Part shown: positions 8,845-16,330 of the stretch, piece after piece | Layout: every line of letters starts with the position of its first letter | Numbering within the stretch: the first letter of the stretch is position 1 | From: Alcanivorax sp. 24 | Lineage (GTDB): Bacteria > Pseudomonadota > Gammaproteobacteria > Pseudomonadales > Alcanivoracaceae | Direction: 5' to 3' | NCBI RefSeq assembly: GCF_004360225.1 | Contig: NZ_SNUA01000010.1 | Coordinates: 115,467-179,466, forward strand | DNA length: 64,000 bases | Translations under genes and position numbers: made by a program | The notes under the pieces: generated by a model | Told to the model about the DNA's origin: nothing | What the model saw: only the letters and a program-made list of their open reading frames with translations | Database searches by the model: none

Positions 8845-10229
8845 TGCGTGCATGGAATCCTGTATGGAAGCTTGTGTGGAGTCCTGCTTGGAGAGCGGCC
8901 TGTTTTATCATGGCCTTGGGATTCAGTCTCGGGTCCGGCGCGGCACCGGTGCCGGATGATTTCGCCGAAGGGATTCCCATCGTGCCGGTACGCGAAGGGC
9001 GTGCCTATCAACTGCCGTTGCCGGAGCCGGTGTATGGTGTCAGTACCCGCGCCGATTTTGGCGACTTGAGACTGTTCAGCCGCGCCGGTGACGTGGTGCA
9101 ACATGCGTTCTGCCACCCTCGGGATCAGCATCAGGAGAATACGGTGTCCCATCCGGTGGTGCTGCATGGCCTGCCTCCGGGGCGTCGGCCCGATGAGCAG
9201 CTTGGCGGGCAGTTGGCCATCGATACCGCGGACGGCCTCAGCATGCGCTGGCAACGATCGGATCCGAACCAGGACATACCCGCCTCCGGCGCTTTCGAGT
9301 ACATAGTGGATGCGCGCGAGGTGGAGCAACCGTTGAGCGGCATCCGGCTGGACTGGCAATGGCGCTCTCCGGAAGGGCGGGAAGAATTGCCAATACGGAT
9401 CGCCGCCAGCGAGGATCTGGATCAATGGCATACAGTGGTGACGCGCACCACGCTATTACGGCTGGATGGCGAAAAGCTGGAAACCGCCGCCGTCGCCTTG
9501 CCGGAACAGCGTTATCGTTTCTTGCGCCTGATTCCCGAGGATGAACGCGCCAGGGACTGGTTGCGGCAGGCGCGAGTGTTGACCACACATACCGAAGTGG
9601 ATGCGGTGCCGTTGATATGGAGCGAAGTGGAGCGGACAGGCTCAGGGGAAGGACCGCTTGAAAGCGTGTTCCGTAGCGCCCGTCCGGCGTTTGCCCGACA
9701 GTGGCGTCTGACTTTGCCGGGGCCGAACCGGGTTCTCAGCGTCCGCCTCAGTTCCCGTGCCGATGACACCGCCGCCTGGCGCGAGCGCTATCTGGGCTCC
9801 GTTGCTTCCGCTGCCGGCAGCGGTGAAATCGAAGCGCGGAACATGACACCGACCACGGACCCGTTATGGCGGGTGCAAGTGTTGTCCGGAGGTGAGTCGT
9901 TGGCGGGAGAGCCGGTATCGTTGCACCTGGGGTACCCGCCGCTACAACTGGGCTTCCTGGCCCAGGGTGAAGGGCCTTTCCTGCTCGCCTACGGCAGCCG
10001 CCGGGTGCCTCCCGCTCAGGTGTTGGACTGTGACGCGCTGGGGGTGGAGCCGGCACCGGCGCGGGCGGAGATGGAGCAGCGGCGAGAACTGGGCGGGAAG
10101 GCGGTCTTGCAACCACTGCCGGAACCGATACCCGCACGGCGTATCGTGTTGTGGGGCGTCCTGATCCTCGGTGCGGTCCTGGTGGTCGTCATGGCGGTGG
10201 GTTTGCTGCGCAAATTGGATAACCGTTAA
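8844..10229 (+). CDS. DUF3999 family exported, membrane-anchored protein
   Basis: About 461 residues. The start at 8844 has AAGGAG upstream and overlaps the previous stop. An N-terminal signal (ACFIMALGFSLGSGAAP) leads into a long beta-rich periplasmic part containing RADFGDLRLFSRAGDVVQH, reminiscent of carbohydrate-binding-like sandwich domains. One C-terminal helix (VLWGVLILGAVLVVVMAVGL) anchors it in the inner membrane with a short basic tail. This is the layout of DUF3999, normally encoded beside DUF2339. Function unknown. Confidence 0.8.
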   Translation: MRAWNPVWKLVWSPAWRAACFIMALGFSLGSGAAPVPDDFAEGIPIVPVREGRAYQLPLPEPVYGVSTRADFGDLRLFSRAGDVVQHAFCHPRDQHQENTVSHPVVLHGLPPGRRPDEQLGGQLAIDTADGLSMRWQRSDPNQDIPASGAFEYIVDAREVEQPLSGIRLDWQWRSPEGREELPIRIAASEDLDQWHTVVTRTTLLRLDGEKLETAAVALPEQRYRFLRLIPEDERARDWLRQARVLTTHTEVDAVPLIWSEVERTGSGEGPLESVFRSARPAFARQWRLTLPGPNRVLSVRLSSRADDTAAWRERYLGSVASAAGSGEIEARNMTPTTDPLWRVQVLSGGESLAGEPVSLHLGYPPLQLGFLAQGEGPFLLAYGSRRVPPAQVLDCDALGVEPAPARAEMEQRRELGGKAVLQPLPEPIPARRIVLWGVLILGAVLVVVMAVGLLRKLDNR

Positions 10230-10264
10230 CCGCGATATCACTTATGCCTCCGGCGCGGCGCGGG

Positions 10265-12190
10265 TCAATTGCTGAAGTGCACGGGACGGGTGCCCCCCCG
10301 CGGATTCTTCCAGGAGCCCCGGAGGGTGCCGTTGTGATCCGGTTCCAGCAGAAAGCGCCCCTGGCCGCCCGGCCCGATCAACTCCAGGGGAGTTGTCAGC
10401 TGCCCTTCAAGGGGCAGTAGAGAGCGGTTATCGGATATCGAGTAGGCGGCCTGGTCGGCATCGGGGCCCATGCCGATAATCAGGCTGATCATTTCCCCCT
10501 GATGAACTCGTCCCCGATAGGCGCCGGGATGAGGGGAGGTTCGTTGGGGGAGGGGACAGAACGAATCCGGTTCATGTTCAAACAGACAGTGGCCGTAGTC
10601 GTTCAGCCAGGGCTTCAGCGCTTCGCCGGAGTAACTCACGGACAGCTGTCCCAAATCGTTCAGGGCGCGGACCACCCTGGGAAACGGGCAATCGCGTGTC
10701 AGTGTCAACCGCCCTGGTTCCAGGACCATGGTGTCCGCGGCGTTTTCATCGTTGAGTATTGCTTCCAGACACTGAGAGTAATAGTCGCGTCGCGATGCCT
10801 TCTCGTCATCATTGAGAAAGTCCATTGTCTCGTTCGCCAGCGCGGCCATGAGCATGGGCTTCCATTGTCGGCGCACGTCCTGATTCAGTGCTTGCCGTCC
10901 TTCGTTGCTGAACAGATCATCCAGGGTCAACGGCAGGCCAGTGGCGCTGTCGAAGCTGTAGGCCCAGGTAAAGGGGGTGGGATAGCCGCCGGAATGGTTG
11001 CCATGGAGAGTGAGTGAAACAAAGGCGGAAGTATTGGCGAGGACGGTGTAATCCAGGCTGGTGATACCGTGGGAGTCGCCCGGGGTGGGCCAGACTTTTT
11101 CGAACAAGATGCGGTCCTGAACCGGCAGCTGATTGAGAGCGGTGGCCTGGAGCCAGGTGTTGATCCGCCATGTGACCTGCCAGATATTGCAGCGCGCGGT
11201 CGGTCCGCAGGAAGAGCCCGTGATCCAGGGGAAACGAAAGGGCGTCTCGAGATCAGGATGGGTGGCGGTGATCGTCGCAACGGACAACCGTGGCCGCCAA
11301 GGCGCTTCCGGAGCGGCGGAAAGAGTGGATGCGGTAGCCAGGACAAGGGTCAGAATCAGCCCCCGCGAAATCTCGAAACGCGCGGCGCGGCGTTGGTCAG
11401 GGCGTTTTGATCTGACAGCAGGCAAGCGCTTCGACTTCAAGGGTGTACAAGCCATTTTCCACCTGTCATCCGAGTCGCGAATGATAAGCTCATAGTCACC
11501 GGGGGCTCTGAAAAAGACGTCCAATTTTTCGTTGGTATCGTCACCACTGTCGATCGACTGGTAGTGGCTGCCCTGATCGACCATAAGATACGCGCTGAAA
11601 TCGTCGGAACCGAATCGGATTCGGTATTGGCCGATGGTATCGACACGAAGCGTATGAGTTGTTTTGAACCCCTGCAGCCAGCCCTTGATGGCGGCGCCGG
11701 GCACCAGCGGATCAACGATCTCCAGTTCGATGGTCTTGAGGCTCACGTGGTATCGTCCCAGCGCGCGGCTTGAATTGCTACCCACCGCCAGGAGATAAGA
11801 ACCGCTTTCTTCAATTTTGTAACTCAGCTGTCCATGGTAGCTGTGCTGGGCGGTTTCGCTCTGGTCGTTCTTTTCATGCCTGAGCAGTTTGCCGTTGGGA
11901 GCGAACAAAGAGAGATAACTGTTCGGCTCACCGGTGATATCGAACCGGGCCACCTGATCCGCTTCCAGGTCGACACGATAGAGATGGTAATAACTGCCGT
12001 CGTTGAAGTTTCTCGGGGCATCGGCGGTCAAGGTGTCCTCAATGCCTTCTCCGGGTTCCAGAGGGCGCGGTGTGTCCGCCATGGCTTCCGGAGGCTGGAA
12101 GATGGCGAGCATCAGCCACGTCAGGCTCAAGCACCAGAGAGGCCCGAGGTGGTAAGTCGTCCTTGTGACTTTCTTGGGGCGAATGACCAT
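10265..12190 (-). CDS. Fused frame: PPC-like exported protein + DUF3298/RsiV-like exported protein
   Basis: One uninterrupted frame of 641 residues holds what look like two proteins. Residues 1-245, from ATG 12190, have a signal peptide ending at PPEAMADT and two beta-rich PPC-like domains (YYHLYRVDLEADQVARFDI; GSYLLAVGSNSSRALGRYHV). From about residue 246 the sequence becomes basic (SKRLPAVRSKRPDQRR), then shows a second export signal (LILTLVLATASTLSAAPEAP) and a domain like DUF3298 (YTVLANTSAFVSL, then FDSATGLPLTLDDLF). Adding one A in the A-run at 11455-11458 lets the first protein continue as NGLYTLEVEALACCQ and stop at 11397-11399. ATG 11455, with AGGTGG upstream, could then start the second protein (10265-11455). 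Either a real frameshift or a base-calling error fits. Confidence 0.65.
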   Translation of the reverse strand: MVIRPKKVTRTTYHLGPLWCLSLTWLMLAIFQPPEAMADTPRPLEPGEGIEDTLTADAPRNFNDGSYYHLYRVDLEADQVARFDITGEPNSYLSLFAPNGKLLRHEKNDQSETAQHSYHGQLSYKIEESGSYLLAVGSNSSRALGRYHVSLKTIELEIVDPLVPGAAIKGWLQGFKTTHTLRVDTIGQYRIRFGSDDFSAYLMVDQGSHYQSIDSGDDTNEKLDVFFRAPGDYELIIRDSDDRWKMACTPLKSKRLPAVRSKRPDQRRAARFEISRGLILTLVLATASTLSAAPEAPWRPRLSVATITATHPDLETPFRFPWITGSSCGPTARCNIWQVTWRINTWLQATALNQLPVQDRILFEKVWPTPGDSHGITSLDYTVLANTSAFVSLTLHGNHSGGYPTPFTWAYSFDSATGLPLTLDDLFSNEGRQALNQDVRRQWKPMLMAALANETMDFLNDDEKASRRDYYSQCLEAILNDENAADTMVLEPGRLTLTRDCPFPRVVRALNDLGQLSVSYSGEALKPWLNDYGHCLFEHEPDSFCPLPQRTSPHPGAYRGRVHQGEMISLIIGMGPDADQAAYSISDNRSLLPLEGQLTTPLELIGPGGQGRFLLEPDHNGTLRGSWKNPRGGTRPVHFSN

Positions 12191-12234
12191 GTCTTCGGTC
12201 CTTGTTCGATTGCATTGAGGCGCTGTCGCGGAGA

Positions 12235-12765
12235 TCAGCGCCGACGCTTCCGAGAAGATTCCAGTAAAAAGGTATTCAGACTTTGAGCGTGCCTGCTCAG
12301 TTTGGCGAAGTTCCAGACGAAGTCGCCCCACATATTCATCACATGCTCGCGGTCACGGGTGGTCACGATCAGCTTGTTGGGCCGGATGGGCAGCGCTCTG
12401 TAGCTGAGGGTATTGTCCTGAACGGTGATTCGCTCTATCCGCGCAACGGGAATGTCGTAGAGCAACCCATTGCGGTCGGATGACAGCGTCAGGCGGCCGT
12501 TCTTGCAAAGTAGCAGCTTGCCGTCGTCAAAGAGGCGGTGCGCAAGCCAGAGCAGTGCCGTGACAACGGGGAGCGGCCAGGCCAGGAACAGATCCAAGCC
12601 GTTGAGGGATGTGTCGTTATAGAGCGCCAAGCCGATAACAATGATGGCGCTCAGAATAAAGCCGCCGCAACCGCCCAATGCGACAAAAAAAACCAGCCGC
12701 CAGAAGCCCGCGTAATACCAGGAAAACTCAGGGCACGCTTTGGAGGCCGGGTGACCAGGGGTCAT
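12235..12765 (-). CDS. Membrane protein with PH-like cytoplasmic part, 176 aa
   Basis: Two hydrophobic helices (about residues 22-48 and 60-76) are followed by a soluble C-terminal half with a beta-strand pattern (LLLCKNGRLTLSSDRNG; IPVARIERITVQDNTLSYRA; KLIVTTRD), like small bacterial PH-domain membrane proteins. The assignment is from pattern only. The start overlaps the stop of the upstream gene (ATGA), and the next gene begins 44 bp downstream, so it sits inside an operon of exported proteins. The tail is very basic (ESSRKRRR). Confidence 0.65.
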   Translation of the reverse strand: MTPGHPASKACPEFSWYYAGFWRLVFFVALGGCGGFILSAIIVIGLALYNDTSLNGLDLFLAWPLPVVTALLWLAHRLFDDGKLLLCKNGRLTLSSDRNGLLYDIPVARIERITVQDNTLSYRALPIRPNKLIVTTRDREHVMNMWGDFVWNFAKLSRHAQSLNTFLLESSRKRRR

Positions 12766-14207
12766 GGCTCAAAACGGATAGCATGGCGGGAGCTATAGAA
12801 GTCTTCCAGTGCTTCGGTGCGCTTCTCTCTGTAGTTCATATAGTAGACCACGTGGGTTTGGCCTAGCCGGACGTAGCGTGCCAGATGCCAGTTTTGTTTG
12901 GACTCAAACACCAGCCCGCTGTCGTCGGCGACCAGGATGCTTTGATCTCCGGCCACTTTGTCGGCATCGAATACGAAGCCGTCGTCATCGCGCATATAAA
13001 TGCCGCCGGATGGACGTTCGAACTCCGATTCCCCTGGTTTCAGGGCGCCTTCCACTCCAATGTAGTCGCTTTCCCCATCGCCGCTTTCGAAAATCATGTT
13101 TGGCCCGAGGGAAAGCACGAAATAGCCACCTCCGGACCAGCGTTCGGCCGTGTAATTCAGAGGCAGATTCATTTTCGCGCCCTCGAACAAGGAGACCGAT
13201 TGCGCCGGCGAGAACAGTCCGAGGGTGTTGTTCATGTAATCATCAACGTTGGCGGTATCGCCGGGGTTGGTGGGGCGGGCGCTGTTGGCGAGAACAGCGA
13301 ATCGTTTGGTTTCATCGGAGCTTTTCAGGGTGCGGGTGGTGATCAGCAGGGTCCGCCCCTGGTTTAATGGCACGGTTCGGTACAGGTCATAGCCGGCGAG
13401 ATAGACCTCATCCCCGGCTTCGTCGTACTCGATGAAGGCGTCGACAAACAGGCCGTCCTGTTCATGGAGGCGATGGGTTCCGGGCCAGCGGTTTTCTTCC
13501 GCGAACTCCTCCGGAGGCGCGCCCTTGATCGTCAACGTCAAGTCCGGATTCACCTGATTGAACAAGGGTTGGTCGGCCCCGGGGTCGGCCAGACTGAACA
13601 AGAACCAGCGCGTCGGGCTCTCCTGGTGGATATAAAAGCCGCTATTCCCCGGTGGCAAGTCCAGACTAAAGGCGTCGGGGAAAACAACGGTCTCGTTGTC
13701 GTCATCCTGAGTGGGAATGTCTATGTCGGCGTGTTTTTTCGCCACCTCCCGTTTCATCGTCTCGATATGCTGGTGGCGCTCGTTCAAGGCACTTTGGAAC
13801 GCCGCTTCGTCAGCCAACGGTTGGGGTTTTACGAAGAAAATGTTCTCACGGCCATCGGACATCAGCAGCTTTAGTTGGCCGTCCAGCAGCTTCGCCGTCA
13901 GTTTCGTTTTCAAACGCTTCATGCGCTTGTCGTCCGGCTCGGGCAGCAGGGCGAGTGGCTTGTCCGGTTCTTTGGCGTCATAGGCAACCAGACTTCCGTC
14001 TTCGTCGTCATGGACGAAGAAGCTGGACTTGCCGAGTCCCGCCAGGGAGAGGGGGGATAGCATGGCGGTTTCGAGGACGAACTTGGTGTCGTCGGGGCCT
14101 CGCACTTGCCAATAGCTTTTTTCCGCCAGGACGATGCCCGGTGCCGTGATTAATGCCGCCAGCAGACAGAGACGGGTCGCGGTTTCAGTATTCGTGGTCG
14201 TCATCAT
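12762..14207 (-). CDS. Exported protein of unknown function, 481 aa
   Basis: Two adjacent ATGs (14207 and 14204) precede a signal peptide ([20 protein letters not shown]). Frame extends upstream to 14351, but that part is unlike the protein and overlaps the neighbour. The mature part is acidic with several aromatic beta-rich segments ([40 protein letters not shown]) and a charged helix near residue 150. No catalytic motif or family recognised; a periplasmic or surface location is inferred. It overlaps the upstream lipoprotein gene by 23 bp and the downstream membrane gene by 4 bp, which indicates translational coupling. Confidence 0.65.
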   Translation of the reverse strand: MMTTTNTETATRLCLLAALITAPGIVLAEKSYWQVRGPDDTKFVLETAMLSPLSLAGLGKSSFFVHDDEDGSLVAYDAKEPDKPLALLPEPDDKRMKRLKTKLTAKLLDGQLKLLMSDGRENIFFVKPQPLADEAAFQSALNERHQHIETMKREVAKKHADIDIPTQDDDNETVVFPDAFSLDLPPGNSGFYIHQESPTRWFLFSLADPGADQPLFNQVNPDLTLTIKGAPPEEFAEENRWPGTHRLHEQDGLFVDAFIEYDEAGDEVYLAGYDLYRTVPLNQGRTLLITTRTLKSSDETKRFAVLANSARPTNPGDTANVDDYMNNTLGLFSPAQSVSLFEGAKMNLPLNYTAERWSGGGYFVLSLGPNMIFESGDGESDYIGVEGALKPGESEFERPSGGIYMRDDDGFVFDADKVAGDQSILVADDSGLVFESKQNWHLARYVRLGQTHVVYYMNYREKRTEALEDFYSSRHAIRFEP

Positions 14208-14865
14208 GGAAACTCGGCAATGCGGGGTCGTAGTACCGTGCGAGGGTGCCACCCCGCCCGCCTTCGGGGCGCTCATCGCCCGACCATCGGGCCGCGGGGG
14301 CGCACAGACACTCGTTCTCAATGGCCAGTCGCACGGCGCCATCCGGTACACGCCAGAAATAAACCTTGCCGCGGAAATCCTCTTTGCTTGCGGTGGCGGG
14401 GCCGTAGTCGTCCTCGAATCTGGCCTTGAGGGCCATGATCTGATCGTCGTCGAAGGCGCCCATCGCCACTTCCCCTTTTACACCATCGGCGTTGCCGATG
14501 CGGGAGGTAACGATATACAAGGTGTTGTCTTCATCGGTCAGAAAGGACGGCGCCCGCAGTGGAATATCGTGGAAGTAGACATTGGGGAGGGCCGTTTCCG
14601 CTTCCCAGTCAATGGTGAAGGCGGTTTGCAGAACATCCCGGGCCTGATATTTCTCGCCGAACAGAAGAACCTCAAAATTTCTGATCTTGTCGGAGGGGAT
14701 CTGCGTGTAGGGGATGCTGGTTTTATCGAGGGCCTGGGCGATGGCGGTGCCGCTGTCCAGTTCAGCCAGATCCAGCCGGGGGGCACGATCCGCGCAGCCG
14801 CTCATTGCCAGTATCGACCCCAGATAAAAGCACACGGGCCGGAGCAGGTCTCCGTTGATACTCAT
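14185..14865 (-). CDS. Lipoprotein of unknown function, 226 aa
   Basis: ATG 14865 has AAGGA about eight bases upstream. The signal [11 protein letters not shown] ends in a lipobox (MSGC), and the residue after Cys is Ala, so outer-membrane sorting is expected. The mature protein has mixed alpha/beta character with a weak DxxDIM helix ([20 protein letters not shown]), a Cys-x-Cys pair (NECLCAP) and an acidic His/Asp tail (FHDDDHEY). No family recognised. It is the first gene of the minus-strand operon that continues to 10265. Confidence 0.65.
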   Translation of the reverse strand: MSINGDLLRPVCFYLGSILAMSGCADRAPRLDLAELDSGTAIAQALDKTSIPYTQIPSDKIRNFEVLLFGEKYQARDVLQTAFTIDWEAETALPNVYFHDIPLRAPSFLTDEDNTLYIVTSRIGNADGVKGEVAMGAFDDDQIMALKARFEDDYGPATASKEDFRGKVYFWRVPDGAVRLAIENECLCAPAARWSGDERPEGGRGGTLARYYDPALPSFHDDDHEY

Positions 14866-14971
14866 GAGTACATCCTTTGCAGTTTTATTGGCATGGTGAT
14901 CCCTCCATGCTTGGTCAAAGTATAGGCAGTCCTGGTTTAACCCGCAAAAACCGTGGCCTGGGGACAGGTGG

Positions 14972-16171
14972 TCAACGCAACAGCCCTCGCTTGGCGCCGG
15001 CCACGGTCAGCGCCATCTGTCGCGGCAGCCAGGGCATGCGACACATCAACGGAAAGGCAACGTCACGTAACGCCGGAATCCACTTCCCATGGGATTGGAA
15101 GAACGGCGTCAGCCAGCGACTCATGTTCTGGTAGAAGCGGATTGAGCCGGCCCGGCGCCGCTGGAAACCGGACCACACCTGGGGCCATTGATCCGCCTCC
15201 GCCATCGCCTGGCCCAGAGCCTGGGCATCCAGCAGCGCCATGGTGCCGCCCTGACCCAGTTGCGGGCTCATGGCATGGGCGGCGTCACCAATGATGCCCA
15301 GCCGGCCCTCGCCCCAATGGCTCAGAATCACATCACGATAGGTGGCCTGGAGCAGGTCCCTGGAAGAAGACAAATGGGCCAGCAGTGGCGTCAGGTCCGG
15401 CCAGAACGCGGCGGTCTCTTGTTTCCACTGCTCGAACGGATGGGCGCCATCGCGCCAGTGGGGCATATCGGCCACCGGCAGGCTCCAGAAAAAGCTCAGC
15501 AGCGGGGTGCCGGGGGCGTCAGGAGTGCGGCCGGTAGGCAAAACCCCGGCCATGCGGTGGGCGCCCTCGTAGCACTGGCGCAGCCAGGCGCCGTCGAAGC
15601 CGGCCTCCATTGGCATAATCGCCCACAGTGCGCCCCACGGGTATTGGCGGTCATAGCGCACCCAGTCGGCGGGGCGCAAATGGCTGTTGCTGCCATTGGC
15701 GATCAACGCCGCGTCGAAGCGGTGCTCGCCCTGGTGGACGCCGGCGCCCACGACCACCGTGACGCCCTGAGGATCGTGGCGCAGGGCGTCCACCCGGCTG
15801 CCCAGCCAGCGTTGATGGGCGTAGGCGTTCAGACTGTCGCTCAGAACGTGGCACAGGCTGGCCCGGTGTACACCGAGGCCTTGCATTCCCGAACCCAGCA
15901 AGTGATAGCGGGTATCCATCAGCACCCGTCCGGATCGGGTCACCCCATGGAGCCCATCCATCGGGGCCCCCAGTTCGGCAAGGGCCTGATAACAACCCAG
16001 TTGCCGAAGAACCGACAGGCCGGTGGGCTGCAGTAAAATGCCGGCTCCCACCGGCGCCAGTGCCGGCGCCTGCTCCAGCAAGGTGACCTGATGCCCCTGG
16101 GCGGCCAATACCCGGGCGCTGGCCAGTCCGGCGGTGCCGGCGCCGATAATGGCGATGGATTGCGATTTCAC
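14972..16171 (-). CDS. FAD-dependent monooxygenase (UbiH/salicylate hydroxylase type)
   Basis: About 399 residues from GTG 16171. The N-terminal Rossmann motif [20 protein letters not shown] with the following acidic residue (LLEQ) binds FAD. The second FAD/NADPH motif [18 protein letters not shown] lies near residue 290. These are hallmarks of class A flavoprotein aromatic hydroxylases, which use NAD(P)H and O2. The substrate cannot be read from the sequence. No ubiquinone or catabolic genes are adjacent, so its pathway is open. It is divergent from vgrG, with a 159-bp gap. Confidence 0.82.
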   Translation of the reverse strand: MKSQSIAIIGAGTAGLASARVLAAQGHQVTLLEQAPALAPVGAGILLQPTGLSVLRQLGCYQALAELGAPMDGLHGVTRSGRVLMDTRYHLLGSGMQGLGVHRASLCHVLSDSLNAYAHQRWLGSRVDALRHDPQGVTVVVGAGVHQGEHRFDAALIANGSNSHLRPADWVRYDRQYPWGALWAIMPMEAGFDGAWLRQCYEGAHRMAGVLPTGRTPDAPGTPLLSFFWSLPVADMPHWRDGAHPFEQWKQETAAFWPDLTPLLAHLSSSRDLLQATYRDVILSHWGEGRLGIIGDAAHAMSPQLGQGGTMALLDAQALGQAMAEADQWPQVWSGFQRRRAGSIRFYQNMSRWLTPFFQSHGKWIPALRDVAFPLMCRMPWLPRQMALTVAGAKRGLLR

Positions 16172-16330
16172 GGATAACGTTCCCCCGGTAACCAGCCTGA
16201 CATTATACGCACCCGGCGGCCCCATGCAGGGGCCTGTCTGGCATTGAAACCGTGCCTGTGCCATGATTTTGGCCGTCATCAAGGATGTAAGAGCCCCAGG
16301 ACAGGCTCTGAGACTGAATGGAGTCAGACC

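Noticed and set aside
11453..11461. Programmed -1 frameshift at the A-run
   Set aside because: The site GGAAAATGG lacks a canonical slippery heptamer and no downstream stem was evident; a mutation or base-call error is simpler.
14878..14971. Possible small gene between the lipoprotein and the monooxygenase
   Set aside because: The gap is about 106 bp with no start plus ribosome site and no conserved-looking peptide.
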